Assembly (NCBI RefSeq): GCF_039962115.1 | Contig: NZ_JAMPKJ010000009.1 | Coordinates: 1 to 64,000, forward strand | Source of the DNA: Funiculus sociatus GB2-C1 | Lineage (GTDB): Bacteria; Cyanobacteriota; Cyanobacteriia; Cyanobacteriales; FACHB-T130 | Length of the DNA stretch: 64,000 nt | Direction: 5' to 3' | In this document: in pieces, positions 8,941 through 18,837 of the stretch | How the letters are laid out: each line of letters opens with the position of its first letter | How positions within the stretch are numbered: the stretch's first letter is position 1 | Made by a program: the position numbers and the translations under genes | The notes under the pieces: model-generated | Database searches by the model: none | Told to the model about the DNA's origin: nothing | What the model saw: the letters and a program-made list of their open reading frames with translations, nothing else

Positions 8941-10347
8941 ATGACTGGTCAGAGTTACGCAAATGGGTTTCTCCGGCTACTGTCCAGCGGTGCCACTACT
9001 ACGCCTTTGCCGCCTTACGCGCTACCTGGAAATCGGGAAGTAACGATAGGGCGCGAACCAAGTTGTCAAATTGTCTTAGATTCTACCCAGCACGGTATTG
9101 TATCCCGTCGGCATGCCACTATTCGTCCTCTCTCGCAGTCGGGAGGCGCATCAGTAGGCTGGGAAATATGCGACATGAATAGTGCCAATGGCACCTATGT
9201 AAATGGGACACGCTTGCAGGGATGGCAAAAATTGCTGTCAGGCGATCGCATTATGTTAGGGCAAAACGGTGCCGAATTCATGTTTGAGTACCAAGTTGCC
9301 TCCGTCAAAACTCAACTGTCCTCGCCACCAGTAACGCCGCCGCCGCAGCTTCAGACGAAGGCAGTAATTGCGTCAGTAACGCCACCGCCACCTCAGCCAG
9401 AGGGGGTAACTTTTACCCAGTTATTTCCCATCCTTTCCACAGGAAGAGATTTAACTAAAAAAGCTTACTTGGTACCAGGCATTCTCACAGTCGCATTTGT
9501 AATCTTGCTGTTCGCCGCCGTAGGGACACCAATAGTATTTAATCTGGTGCTGGCATCTTATCTGGCTGGGGCGGCTTATTATTTTGTCTACCAACTTTGC
9601 GGCAAACATAAGCCGTGGTGGGTGCTACTGTTTTCAGCTTCAACTACCGCCTTAATTCTCGTCAGTCCGCTGTTACTAGGATTTATCTATGTTTTTCGCG
9701 TTATCCTGCCTGGGGACGTGGATACAATACTTAGAGGTGCCGAACAGGTAAGCTTTAGGGAATTTCCCAGTCTACTTGTGCGAATGTTTTTCGGCGCAGG
9801 GTTGATGGAAGAATTGCTGAAGGCGTTGCCAGTGCTGGCATTGTATTTAATTGGACGCAGGCTTCCTTCTAAGAAGTGGCGCGATCGCATCGGAGTTTGG
9901 GAACCCCTGGATGGTATTCTGCTAGGAACGGCTTCCGCAGTCGGCTTCACCCTGTTGGAAACCCTGGGACAATACGTTCCCAATATTATTCAAAACATCA
10001 CGCTGCAAGCTGGGGAAGGGGCGGGAGAATTGGTAGGATTGCAACTTCTAATTCCCCGTATTTTAGGCTCAGTGGCAGGACACATGGCTTATAGTGGCTA
10101 TTTTGGGTATTTCATTGGATTAAGTGCGCTCAAACCTAGTAAGCGTTGGACAATTCTAGTAGTAGGGTATTTCACCGCATCTGGACTCCATGCCCTCTGG
10201 AACGCCACAGGATCTGTCAGCGGTTTGCTGTTAGCAGTCGTGGGAGTGCTATCCTATGCCTTTTTGACAGCAGCAATTCTCAAGGCGCGTGCTTTGTCTC
10301 CAACGCGAAATTCCAACTTTGCTACCCGGTTTGGTAACTTACCGTAG
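8941..10347 (+). CDS. FHA domain fused to PrsW-type membrane protease
   Basis: A 468-residue fusion. Residues about 31-117 form an FHA phosphothreonine-binding domain (TIGREPSCQIVL, SRRHATI, NSANGTYVNG). A Pro-rich linker (about 125-155) leads to a multi-pass membrane domain of the PrsW intramembrane protease family. Its signature is visible: Glu290-Glu291 in GLMEELLKAL, Glu340 in GFTLLETLG, His381 in GHMAYSGYFGYFIG and His417 in GLHALWNATG. In Bacillus, PrsW cuts an anti-sigma factor. The FHA domain suggests recruitment or control by Ser/Thr phosphorylation (inference). Its last 9 nt overlap the convergent hydrolase gene. Confidence 0.85.
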   Translation: MTGQSYANGFLRLLSSGATTTPLPPYALPGNREVTIGREPSCQIVLDSTQHGIVSRRHATIRPLSQSGGASVGWEICDMNSANGTYVNGTRLQGWQKLLSGDRIMLGQNGAEFMFEYQVASVKTQLSSPPVTPPPQLQTKAVIASVTPPPPQPEGVTFTQLFPILSTGRDLTKKAYLVPGILTVAFVILLFAAVGTPIVFNLVLASYLAGAAYYFVYQLCGKHKPWWVLLFSASTTALILVSPLLLGFIYVFRVILPGDVDTILRGAEQVSFREFPSLLVRMFFGAGLMEELLKALPVLALYLIGRRLPSKKWRDRIGVWEPLDGILLGTASAVGFTLLETLGQYVPNIIQNITLQAGEGAGELVGLQLLIPRILGSVAGHMAYSGYFGYFIGLSALKPSKRWTILVVGYFTASGLHALWNATGSVSGLLLAVVGVLSYAFLTAAILKARALSPTRNSNFATRFGNLP

Positions 10348-11400
10348 CTTAAAAAACTCTAAAATTCGATTCCACGCCCACCAAGGATCAGGATCTTTTG
10401 CTTGATGCTGACATTCTCGACTGCTGATGTAGCCGACATGACCACCGTATTGAGTTAGCACTAAGTGGATGTTAGGATTGCGATCGCTTTCCTTCTTCAA
10501 ATCTGCCACAATTGACGGATCGAACATTGGATCATCGGCAGCATATAAAATCAAAGTTGGTTTTTGCAGGTGAGGCAATATGTGTAATGCACTGCTAGCG
10601 TCATAATAGGCCTCCACTGAGGGAAAGCCCAAGCGTCCGATTACCAGTTCGTTATCAAAACCCCAAATACTATTAGCCCGTTCTATTGCTGCGGGCTCTA
10701 TTGCCCCAGGATGAGCATCATACATCCGAATCGCCAGTTTTTTCAATTCTCGTGCGATCGCTTGTTCTAAATATCTGCCCAAGGGATCTTTCACTAAATA
10801 AGACAGCGAACGGTTAGAATCCAAACTCGGACAAATAACTGCCGCGCCCCCAATTTCCTCTTCCTGCAACCCTAAATCCTGACCTTCCTTCGTTAACTCC
10901 TGTGCAGCTTTTACCGCCCACAGTGCCAGTTGTCCCCCTAAAGAATACCCCGTAAACCAAAACGGTGCCGGACAACCCATTCCCTTCGCCGTCGCCGCAA
11001 TACGGACAAAATCTTCCCCCTCGTACAAACCATCAGAAGTTAAGGTAGGAGACAACTCTGCTGTTTTGCCGTGCGCCCTCCAGTCAAAAAGTACCACTGC
11101 ATAACCTTGGGCAAACGCTTTGCGTCCCAGCAGTCTTAGAAACCACTGGTTATCCAAACTGCCCGTAATGCCATAAGTGCCAACAATTGTACTGTGCGCC
11201 TTTTCTGGAATCGCCACCCAGCCAAAAATTGGCACGTTACCCGCACCTGTAAAAACTGTTTCTCGATAAGGTGGTTCCGGGTCTACAGTAGTCTTTTCCC
11301 ATTCCTTACCTGCCTGCAAAGCAGTGTAGAGAGTCATTGATAGACCATTTCTTAGCAGCCAAGGCGGAGTGTAGGGAGGATTCTGCATGAATAAGCGCAT
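10339..11400 (-). CDS. YheT-like alpha/beta hydrolase
   Basis: A 353-residue alpha/beta hydrolase of the YheT/ABHD1-3 type. The nucleophile elbow is GYSLGG, the acid is in AADDPMFDP and the His in GGHVGY, which completes the triad. DWRAHGKT and the GTYGITGS oxyanion-hole region also fit. The family includes esterases and lipases; the substrate here is unknown. It is convergent with the FHA-PrsW gene and overlaps it by 9 nt. An alternative start is the ATG four codons in (11388). Confidence 0.75.
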   Translation of the reverse strand: MRLFMQNPPYTPPWLLRNGLSMTLYTALQAGKEWEKTTVDPEPPYRETVFTGAGNVPIFGWVAIPEKAHSTIVGTYGITGSLDNQWFLRLLGRKAFAQGYAVVLFDWRAHGKTAELSPTLTSDGLYEGEDFVRIAATAKGMGCPAPFWFTGYSLGGQLALWAVKAAQELTKEGQDLGLQEEEIGGAAVICPSLDSNRSLSYLVKDPLGRYLEQAIARELKKLAIRMYDAHPGAIEPAAIERANSIWGFDNELVIGRLGFPSVEAYYDASSALHILPHLQKPTLILYAADDPMFDPSIVADLKKESDRNPNIHLVLTQYGGHVGYISSRECQHQAKDPDPWWAWNRILEFFKLR

Positions 11401-11468
11401 TTAAAGCCGATTGTTGCCAGCATTGCTTAATACATTTTAACAAAGCAATATTTATTTATTTTGATTTT

Positions 11469-12080
11469 CTACTGCTGAAAAAATTGTTGCATAAACAGAC
11501 TAAACGCTTGCCAAAACGTGCCTGCAATGAATACAAAGAACAAAGTAATCGCCCCAGTTAACCCATAGCTGACGCACATCAAAAAACCATCAGCTTCCAA
11601 AGTGGCAACGACAAACAACAAAATGCCAACTGCGGGAATCGGATTAGTCAACGGGATGGGTGACATCAACAATACCGTCAGCCAAGCAATACACACTCCA
11701 TTCAATCGCCACGCATGGGGATTCTCTGCCACCCTACGAAAACGGGGACGAGTCAATTTTTCTAGCACACCTGTGACTCGTTGCAGGTTTTTCAACAGTT
11801 GCAGAATAAACCAGCGAGGAAATTTGAACTGACGAATTCGTTTCGGTAGCCAAGGAGAACGCCATCCAAAAGCCATCTGTAGCGCTAAAAGTAAGCTACC
11901 GCTACCTAAAACTACGGTAAATCCAGGCGGCATTGGAAACAGAAACGGCAGAGTGAGTAAGCCGATAACCAGGCTAAACCCTCGTTCAGAGGTTTCTGCC
12001 AGAATGTCTGCTAGGGTTAGCGGCTGATTGGCTAACCTCTCAAGCAGAGACTTAATATCTTGAGAAAATCTCAGGCGCAT
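11469..12080 (-). CDS. ExoD-family membrane protein
   Basis: A 203-residue membrane protein of the ExoD family. The N-terminus reads LANQPLTLADILAETSERGFSLVIGLLTLPFLFPMPPG, followed by hydrophobic segments near residues 65-85, 130-160 and 175-200. Rhizobial exoD is linked to exopolysaccharide production and alkali tolerance, but the molecular activity is not established. It lies downstream of nothing obvious on its strand and is followed by the hydrolase gene 68 nt further on. Confidence 0.8.
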   Translation of the reverse strand: MRLRFSQDIKSLLERLANQPLTLADILAETSERGFSLVIGLLTLPFLFPMPPGFTVVLGSGSLLLALQMAFGWRSPWLPKRIRQFKFPRWFILQLLKNLQRVTGVLEKLTRPRFRRVAENPHAWRLNGVCIAWLTVLLMSPIPLTNPIPAVGILLFVVATLEADGFLMCVSYGLTGAITLFFVFIAGTFWQAFSLFMQQFFQQ

Positions 12081-12622
12081 TGGGTGTTAGGTATTGGGTG
12101 TTGGGTGCCTACTGCGGTTGTCTTGTACCAGCCGATAAATAGTTTTATCCCATTCAGTCCAAACAAACATCAAAGCACTCAAGGATATGCCAGTAGCAAT
12201 TTCAAATTTTAGATACGGCGGTTAGCCTTGTCTGTAGTCGGTATCCAAGAAATCTCGCAGCAGTGCCAGGTACATTATTTTCAGTTTTAACATAGTAGTC
12301 AAGGTAACAGATCCCACTAAGTAGGGATTTATGGTGGGGGCTGGGGCTAGGGGCTGGGGACTGGGTACAGGGGACTGGGTACAGGGGACTGGGGACTGGA
12401 GATTAGGTACTGGGAAATACGGTTCACTTAAAGCTAAAAGTCTACAACCTGTATAGGTTGAGGGGCATGGCGTTTAAGGAACCTCGCCCAACAAATGTTT
12501 ATGTCTGTTGTGTGAGGTTCCAAAGACCCAACCTACAACTGGGGACTGAGTAAAAGAAGAATGCAACTCTTTCCTCTTCCCAGTTCCCAGTCCCCATTCC
12601 CCAATCTGCTTTATTCGCTATG
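12081..12622. repeat. Intergenic heptamer repeats and hairpins
   Basis: A 542-nt gap with no convincing gene. It holds GGGGACTGG/GGGTACA heptamer-like tandem repeats at about 12332-12410, with complementary CCCAGTCCCC blocks at about 12576-12602. A hairpin at about 12478-12522 has arms ending GGAACCTC and GAGGTTCC. Such low-complexity repeats are frequent in cyanobacterial spacers. I see no RNA gene here. Confidence 0.6.
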
Positions 12623-13081
12623 CTATTTGGCATTCATGTGGCGAATAATCCAATAACTAATTGAAAGAGATAAAAGGGCAATTCCCAACCCAATTATGTC
12701 AACGCCTGATGTTTTTTCTAAATCTAGAATGATGATTTTCCGGGCAACAGCGATTAAAGAAGTAACAATAACTAACTCAACTTGAATAACGTGTTTTTTT
12801 AGATATGCAGTGATATTCTCTAAAATTTCAAGAGCAATTAAAACATTCAAAAATAATCCGAATATTTTGAATAATGTTTTGGTAAAAGGCTCTTCCGGTT
12901 GACCAATCAGCATTTGTACCAAAGAAAGGCCTAGATTCCAAATTGCTAACAGGATAACCAAAATCATCGCAACCGAAAGAACCTTGGAAACTATGCCCTC
13001 TATATTTTCCAGTGCGTGCAGAAAATTTTCATCTTTGAAAGCTGATCTAATTTGTTTGTTTAGCTTCTTACCTATCCACAT
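12623..13081 (-). CDS. PsiE-like membrane protein
   Basis: A 152-residue protein with four predicted membrane segments. It carries the conserved PsiE core FGLFLNVLIALEILENITAYLKKH followed by VELVIVTSLIAVARKIIILD. In E. coli, psiE is phosphate-starvation inducible, but its molecular role is unknown. It lies downstream of the nitrate transporter genes on the same strand, separated by a strong hairpin, so it is probably transcribed on its own. Confidence 0.75.
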   Translation of the reverse strand: MWIGKKLNKQIRSAFKDENFLHALENIEGIVSKVLSVAMILVILLAIWNLGLSLVQMLIGQPEEPFTKTLFKIFGLFLNVLIALEILENITAYLKKHVIQVELVIVTSLIAVARKIIILDLEKTSGVDIIGLGIALLSLSISYWIIRHMNAK

Positions 13082-13156
13082 TTTGCCAGTCTCTTTTTAT
13101 AGACACACTATTCATATTATTTTAAAATTGCTAGTATTTTTGATAATTAACACGAT

Positions 13157-13203
13157 AAAAGGCAAAAGGAAAAAAAGGTAGGTTATTTTTCCTTTTGCCT
13201 TTT
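13157..13203. terminator. Bidirectional terminator hairpin after nrtD
   Basis: A perfect 18-bp stem (13157-13174 with 13186-13203; AAAAGGCAAAAGGAAAAA arm) with an 11-nt loop. It lies 4 nt past the nrtD stop and gives A/T-rich tails on both strands, which separates nrtD from the PsiE-like gene. Confidence 0.8.
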
Positions 13204-13206
13204 GCT

Positions 13207-14067
13207 TTATTCGTCGTCGTGGGCGAAGCGATTGTAGAGAAAATCCAGAGCGTGATTCCGCAGTTTGTAGTATTGCGGATCTTCCATAATGCGAGCGCGA
13301 TCGCGCGGACGCGGAAAAGGAATTTCCAGCACTTCGCCAATTTTAGCATGAGGCCCATTCGTCATCATCACCAATCGATCTGCTAGAAATAGAGCCTCAT
13401 CAATATCGTGAGTGATCATCAACACCGTCGCCCGGTTGTCGTTCCAAATTTTCAGCAGTTCTTCCTGTAATTCTTCCTTGGTAATCGCATCCAACGCTCC
13501 AAAAGGCTCATCTAGAATTAAGACTTGGGGACGAATCGCCAAAGCACGGGCAATACTTACTCGCTGTTTCATCCCGCCAGATAGTTGGGGCGGCTTTTTG
13601 TCAGCAGCTTCTGTGAGTCCCACCATCGCTAGATGATCTCTTACAATCGCCCTTTTTTCAGCTTCCGGCTTATTAGGATAAACTGCGTTAACCGCCAGGT
13701 AAATGTTTTCAAACGCAGTCCGCCAAGGCAACAAAGCGTAATTCTGGAATACTACCATGCGGTCTGGCCCTGGCTGAGTGATGCGCTTAGAGCCAACCCG
13801 CACCTCGCCGCTGCTAGGCGTATTAAAGCCCGACACCATATTCAACAGTGTTGATTTGCCACAGCCAGAGTGACCGATGAGGCAGATAAACTCGCCTTGC
13901 TGTACGGTGAGGTTAACGTCTTCCAACACCGTGTAAGGGCCTTTTGGTGTTGGATAAACTTTGGAGACGTTCTCAATCACCAAAAACGGTGAACTAGGGG
14001 ACTTTTGAGTTTTGAGTTTTGAGCTTTGAGTTAAAGAAGTTGAGGTTTGAAAGTTGAAGGCTTGCAT
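13207..14067 (-). CDS. nrtD: Nitrate ABC transporter ATP-binding subunit NrtD
   Basis: A 286-residue ATPase. It carries Walker A GHSGCGKST (65-73), Q-loop VVFQNYALLPW, signature LSGGMKQRVSIARAL and Walker B VLILDEPFGALD. With NrtC it forms the ATPase pair that powers nitrate (and nitrite) uptake through NrtB. It is the last gene of nrtABCD. The first 27 residues form a Ser/Thr/Lys-rich extension encoded by TTTTGAG-type heptamer repeats, so the true start may lie at or near the domain edge (SPFLVIENVSKVY); no better start codon is obvious. Confidence 0.92.
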   Translation of the reverse strand: MQAFNFQTSTSLTQSSKLKTQKSPSSPFLVIENVSKVYPTPKGPYTVLEDVNLTVQQGEFICLIGHSGCGKSTLLNMVSGFNTPSSGEVRVGSKRITQPGPDRMVVFQNYALLPWRTAFENIYLAVNAVYPNKPEAEKRAIVRDHLAMVGLTEAADKKPPQLSGGMKQRVSIARALAIRPQVLILDEPFGALDAITKEELQEELLKIWNDNRATVLMITHDIDEALFLADRLVMMTNGPHAKIGEVLEIPFPRPRDRARIMEDPQYYKLRNHALDFLYNRFAHDDE

Positions 14068-14437
14068 GGCTGTTGAAGAGTTAGGAGTAGGGTGGGATTG
14101 TTTCGCTTACTTACTCAGCTTGTAGGCTTAAATTGCCAGATAAGGAACCGCTTCAGATACAGAAGACCTCTTGCCTAAATGCCTTGAACTAAAACTACTT
14201 GCAAAGCGAGAAGCAAGCTACAGGCTTAAAGCTAAAATCCGTTAAAACGGGCTGAAAATGTCTGCCAGTTAGCTAAAGCTAACTTTGGCGTTCAGCCCGA
14301 AATTTATTTCAGGGCTGACTTTTGCCAGAGGTCTAGAAAACGCAGAGGAGAGATAGCTTTAAGAGAAGCATTTGAGAGAATCAGTAAAAGGCAAGAGTAA
14401 AAACAGGAAATTCTTTCTTCTTGCCTTTTGCCTTTCT
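14068..14437. repeat. nrtC-nrtD spacer with hairpin repeats
   Basis: A 370-nt spacer without a gene. It contains a hairpin at 14292-14318 (TCAGCCC / GGGCTGA arms), a GTTAGCTAAAGCTAAC palindrome near 14268, and an inverted repeat (AAAAGGCAAG / CTTGCCTTTT) close to the nrtC stop that could act as a partial terminator. Confidence 0.5.
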
Positions 14438-16441
14438 TTAAGCTGCTGTCTTCGTCCTTGAATCGATGACAACTTCCGCAACTGAAAAATCCTGTTTAAT
14501 CGCCAGACTGTTGAGGTAGGCAATTGGGTCATCGGCATTAAAGGGAGTGCCATCGAACAATTGAATTGGGCCGCGAGTGTAACTAATATCAAGACCCAGT
14601 TCTCGCGCTGCTGTGCTGAACGCACCAACTCGACAGACTCGTTCCAGAATTTCTACCCAATTTCTGGGGAAAGGAGTATCGCCCCAACGCGCTAGCTGCG
14701 TCATAATCCAAAGTTGTTCAGTGCGACTGGGACGGTTGACACCACCTTCGCCGTAAAACTGGTGATGGGCATACTCGCGCATCGGATGCTCTAAGCTACA
14801 GGCAGAGTAGTTTGGTTCTCCCATCTGGATGTAAGCCAAATCGGTACTTACATACTCTCGCCGCGCCAATATCTCCCGAATTTCTTGGGCATTCGCTGTA
14901 TCTGCACAGTATTTGCAAGCTTCTAAGAGAGCTTTAACTAAGGCAATGTGGGTGTTAGGATAAGCTGCTGCCCAATCTTCCCGCACCCCTAGAACTTTGC
15001 CTGGGTGTCCCAGCCAAATTTCTAAGTCTGTCGCAATCGTAAAGCCAATTTCTTCCTCGGCGGCGCGGAGGTTCCAAGGTTCGCCGACGCAGTAACCGTC
15101 AATCGTTCCGGCTTGCAAATCTACCACCATTTGGGCGGGAGGGATGGTTTTGAGGGATACGTCGCGGTCGGGGTCAATGCCACCTGCTGCTAGCCAATAA
15201 CGCAGCAGCAGGTTGTGCATGGAACTGGGATGCACCATTCCCATCCGGTGCTGACGATCGGGAGTGCGACGCAGGTAATCTTTAAAATCAGATAAGGTGT
15301 ACACGCCTTCCTCGTAGAAGTGCTTGGCGAGGGTGATGGCGTTGCCGTTACGGGTCATAGTCAGGGAGGTGACGACCGGAACGGGGCGGTTCTCATGACC
15401 TCCCAGGGTTAACCAGATGGGCATTCCGGAGGGCATCTGGGCAGCATCTAAATATCCGCCAGTCATGCCGTCGGTGATTCCCCGCCAGCTAGTTTCGCGC
15501 ATCAGGTTGACTTCATCAAGTCCATGCTTGGTAAAGAAACCTTTTTCTTTAGCGATCGCTAGAGGCGCACAAGCGGTGAGAGGTAAGAAGCCAATATCGA
15601 GATTAACTTTTTCTAGTCCGTGACGCGCGATCGCGGTCGTCTTCCTGGCGCGAATTTTCTTAATCCGTTTCTGCTGATTGAGGAAGTAAATCATCTCACT
15701 CCGCAAACTGTAGTAGCTGGGATGTTCTACTACTTCCATCCGCTTGCGGGGTCGGGGAATATCAACTTCCAGAATTTGACCAATCTTGGATTCTGGCCCG
15801 TTGGTCAGCATTACAATTCGGTCAGACAACAGCACCGCTTCATCGACATCGTGAGTCACCATGACGGCTGTGACTTGGTTTTCTTCGCAGATTCTCATCA
15901 GCTGTTCTTGCAAGTTACCCCGTGTCAGTGCATCTAATGCACCAAACGGTTCATCTAATAGCAGTAACTTGGGACGAATCGCGAGGGCGCGTGCGATCGC
16001 TACCCGCTGTTTCATTCCACCCGATAATTGAGCTGGTGGTTTATCGGCAGCATGGCGCAACCCTACCATATCAATATGCTGCTCGACGATTGCTTTGCGT
16101 TCCCCGGCTGGCAAATCTTTCATCACCGAGTTCACAGCTAACGCAATATTTTCCCGTACCGTGCGCCAAGGCAATAGTGAATAATTTTGGAATACTACCA
16201 TCCGGTCAGGGCCAGGTTTAGTAATGCGTTGTCCTTCCAACGTCACTACACCTTCAGTTGGCAAATCTAAACCCGCCACCATATTTAATAGGGTGGATTT
16301 ACCACAACCGGAGTGACCAATTAGAGAAACAAATTCTCCCTTTTTTATCTGAAGGTCAATTCCTTTGAGGGCGACATAGGTGCCACCTCCGGTTAACGAA
16401 AACACCTTATCAATTTGGTCAACAGCAACAAAAACGCTCAT
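14438..16441 (-). CDS. nrtC: Nitrate ABC transporter NrtC (ATPase plus NrtA-like domain)
   Basis: A 667-residue two-part protein. Residues 1-270 are an ABC ATPase: Walker A GHSGCGKST (42-50), signature LSGG (139-142), Walker B around 159-164 with DEPFGALD. Residues from about 285 to 660 resemble the substrate-binding protein NrtA ([23 protein letters not shown]). In Synechococcus this C-terminal domain regulates transport in response to ammonium. The full-length fusion distinguishes NrtC from NrtD. It lies 84 nt from nrtB. Confidence 0.95.
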   Translation of the reverse strand: MSVFVAVDQIDKVFSLTGGGTYVALKGIDLQIKKGEFVSLIGHSGCGKSTLLNMVAGLDLPTEGVVTLEGQRITKPGPDRMVVFQNYSLLPWRTVRENIALAVNSVMKDLPAGERKAIVEQHIDMVGLRHAADKPPAQLSGGMKQRVAIARALAIRPKLLLLDEPFGALDALTRGNLQEQLMRICEENQVTAVMVTHDVDEAVLLSDRIVMLTNGPESKIGQILEVDIPRPRKRMEVVEHPSYYSLRSEMIYFLNQQKRIKKIRARKTTAIARHGLEKVNLDIGFLPLTACAPLAIAKEKGFFTKHGLDEVNLMRETSWRGITDGMTGGYLDAAQMPSGMPIWLTLGGHENRPVPVVTSLTMTRNGNAITLAKHFYEEGVYTLSDFKDYLRRTPDRQHRMGMVHPSSMHNLLLRYWLAAGGIDPDRDVSLKTIPPAQMVVDLQAGTIDGYCVGEPWNLRAAEEEIGFTIATDLEIWLGHPGKVLGVREDWAAAYPNTHIALVKALLEACKYCADTANAQEIREILARREYVSTDLAYIQMGEPNYSACSLEHPMREYAHHQFYGEGGVNRPSRTEQLWIMTQLARWGDTPFPRNWVEILERVCRVGAFSTAARELGLDISYTRGPIQLFDGTPFNADDPIAYLNSLAIKQDFSVAEVVIDSRTKTAA

Positions 16442-16484
16442 CTACTTGTCCTATATCCTTTGTCAGGTGTCAGTTGTCAGTTTC

Positions 16485-16510
16485 TAATGGCTAATTGCAA
16501 TTAGCCATTA
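16485..16510. repeat. TAATGGC-type palindrome between nrtB and nrtC
   Basis: A perfect 26-nt palindrome (arm TAATGGCTAATTG) followed by another ATTAGCCATTAG unit. Related units appear at about 34010-34048, 40103-40176 and 58090-58135, so this is a dispersed heptamer family. Confidence 0.75.
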
Positions 16511-16525
16511 ACTATTAGCCATTAG

Positions 16526-17362
16526 TTACTTTTGTGCTTCAGGTACAATCCGCCTTTCGATCCAAGCCATCGCTTTATCTAGCACTAGACCAACAACACC
16601 GATGTAGATTAAAGCCAAGATAACTTCACTAACTGCGTTATTCTGATAAGCTTCCCAGATAAAGAAGCCAATCCCGACAATCCCGGACATCACAATTTCT
16701 GCTGCGATAATTGCCAACCAAGCCAAACCGATTGCAATTCTCAAACCTGTGAAAATGTAGGGTAAAGCAGCAGGAATGAGAATATTGAAGAAGTATTCTT
16801 TCCGTGAAAGCTGCAAAACTTTGGCGACGTTGTTGTAATCTTGAGGGATTTGCTTCACTCCCACCGCTGTATTAATCAAGATAGGCCAGATAGCGGTGAT
16901 AAAAATTACGAAAAGGGCGGCTGGTTCGTTTTGGCGCAATGCTGCCAAAGAAATTGGCACCCAAGCTAGAGGCGGTACAGTTCGCAATAACTGGAAGAGG
17001 GGGTCTAAAGCTTTGGACATCAATTTATTCGTACCAATCAAGATGCCCAAGGCAATACCAATAATCGCTGCTAAGGAGTAACTAATAGCCACCCGCTGTA
17101 AACTAGCGAGAATTTGCCAAAACAAACCTTTGTCCGTACCACCTTTGTCATAAAAAGGCCAGAAAATTAGTATCCAAGTGTCTTTAACTACCTGAATAGG
17201 TCCTGGTAGCGTTGCACCCGGAGTCCAAGAAAACAGCTGCCACACGAGGAGGAAGATAGCGATCGCGATAAATGGCGGTATCAGGTCGGGGAATTGCTTG
17301 TTTAGGCGGGAGAACCAGGCGTTCTGGGAAGTAGTTGAAGGGCGTCTTTGTAGCGTTGTCAT
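16526..17362 (-). CDS. nrtB: Nitrate ABC transporter permease NrtB
   Basis: A 278-residue inner-membrane permease with six or seven predicted membrane segments, starting near residue 33 (FIAIAIFLLVWQLFSW). The cytoplasmic EAA-like loop that contacts the ATPases lies around AKVLQLSRKEYFFNILIPAALPYIFTGL. The length matches the NrtB/SsuC/TauC group; NrtA upstream and NrtC downstream fix the assignment. It forms the membrane channel for nitrate import. Confidence 0.93.
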   Translation of the reverse strand: MTTLQRRPSTTSQNAWFSRLNKQFPDLIPPFIAIAIFLLVWQLFSWTPGATLPGPIQVVKDTWILIFWPFYDKGGTDKGLFWQILASLQRVAISYSLAAIIGIALGILIGTNKLMSKALDPLFQLLRTVPPLAWVPISLAALRQNEPAALFVIFITAIWPILINTAVGVKQIPQDYNNVAKVLQLSRKEYFFNILIPAALPYIFTGLRIAIGLAWLAIIAAEIVMSGIVGIGFFIWEAYQNNAVSEVILALIYIGVVGLVLDKAMAWIERRIVPEAQK

Positions 17363-17463
17363 GGACAGTCTTCTCCTAAAGTTGGGTAATGGTAATGGGT
17401 GATTGGTCTACTATTTTTTGTCCGTTGTCTGCTATTTGTTACCAACTAACTGCTGATAACAGA

Positions 17464-18837
17464 CTAAGCTTTCACTTTCTTGATTTTCAGTTGTTGCAGG
17501 TAAGCTGTGGGATTTTCTGGGTCAAACTTGACACCATCAAAAAACTCTTCAACGCCACGAGATGTACTGGTGGGGATATCAGCAGCAGCGATTCCTGCTT
17601 CCTTAGCCGCTTCTCTCCAAATATCCTCCTTGTTGACTTTATCAATAATGGTTTTAGCATTTGCCAACGTAGATTCAGGCAAAAAGCCCCAGCGGACGCT
17701 TTCTGTGATAAACCAAAGATCGTGGCTCTTATAGGGATAAGAAACACTACCTTTTTCATCTTTCCAGTAATAAGGTGCCATTGATTTATCGTCAATGACA
17801 CGACCATCGCCCATATCGTATTTGCCCATCATTGGGTTTTCAAGAATTTCTGGTGCAAGGTTGAAATAATTCCGTGAACCGAGAATTTGTACTGCTTCTT
17901 TCCGGTTATCAAAATTATCTAACCACTGTTGCGCTTCCATGATACCTTTCAAAATCGCTTTAGTTGCCTTGGGATTTTTATCAACCCAATCTGCTCTTAA
18001 AGCCAAGTATTCTTCAGGATGATTTTTCCAAATTTCTGCGGTTAATGCCGCCATGAAGCCAATCTTATCTTTAACAATTCGATAGGGCCAGGGGTCACCT
18101 GTACTGAAAGCATCCATCGTCCCCGTCTTCATGTTGGCAACAGTTTGAGCAGATGGTACGGGAATTAATTTCATATCAGCATCTGGGTCAATGCCGTTTG
18201 CTCCTAACCAGTAGCGAATCCAGAAATCTTGGTTAACTTGAGGAAAAGTATGGGCGGCTGTAAACGGAGTATTTGCTGATTTGAGTTGGTTGAAGAATGC
18301 AGTTGCGCCGTTCATTTTTAATGACATTCCTTTCCCTAGATGCTTGCTAGCAAGGGCAATTCCATTCCCATGAGTATTCAACTGAGCTAGTAAGTACATG
18401 GGAATTTTTTGATTACCTTTGGTGATAATACCTTCAGAAATCAAATGCGGCATTGGCATCTGATATTGGCCGCCATCAACACCGCCACCGGCTGAACCAA
18501 TCTCGGTGTTATCCCGCATGGAACCCCAGGAAGCTTGCTTGGAAAGTTCAACTTCCGCCATGCCGTATTTAGCGAAGAAACCTTTTTCTTTAGCAATAAT
18601 TAGGGGAGCAGATTCTACAATGGGGACAAATCCTAGTTTTACTTTAGAAGTTTCTGGCGCTTGTTCTGGGCTGATGTTAGCAGCAGGAGCAGCACCCGTA
18701 GTTGTCTGTGCTAGAGTGCCGTTGCCTGGTTCGGGGGGATTTCCCAAACAGCCTTTTAGCAATACAGAACCTACAGCAGATGCTCCAACAGTTAAGAGAA
18801 ATTTGCGGCGGGAAACTTGATTGGAAAACTGGCTCAT
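17464..18837 (-). CDS. nrtA: Nitrate-binding lipoprotein NrtA
   Basis: A 457-residue periplasmic binding protein. The N-terminus carries a twin-arginine-like start ([16 protein letters not shown]) and a lipobox ending in Cys30 (VLLKGC), so it is likely anchored in the membrane. A Pro/Ala-rich linker follows, then the binding domain ([36 protein letters not shown]). It captures nitrate/nitrite for NrtBCD. It is the first gene of the operon. No nirA nitrite reductase gene precedes it here, unlike the classic nirA-nrtABCD-narB arrangement. Confidence 0.95.
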   Translation of the reverse strand: MSQFSNQVSRRKFLLTVGASAVGSVLLKGCLGNPPEPGNGTLAQTTTGAAPAANISPEQAPETSKVKLGFVPIVESAPLIIAKEKGFFAKYGMAEVELSKQASWGSMRDNTEIGSAGGGVDGGQYQMPMPHLISEGIITKGNQKIPMYLLAQLNTHGNGIALASKHLGKGMSLKMNGATAFFNQLKSANTPFTAAHTFPQVNQDFWIRYWLGANGIDPDADMKLIPVPSAQTVANMKTGTMDAFSTGDPWPYRIVKDKIGFMAALTAEIWKNHPEEYLALRADWVDKNPKATKAILKGIMEAQQWLDNFDNRKEAVQILGSRNYFNLAPEILENPMMGKYDMGDGRVIDDKSMAPYYWKDEKGSVSYPYKSHDLWFITESVRWGFLPESTLANAKTIIDKVNKEDIWREAAKEAGIAAADIPTSTSRGVEEFFDGVKFDPENPTAYLQQLKIKKVKA

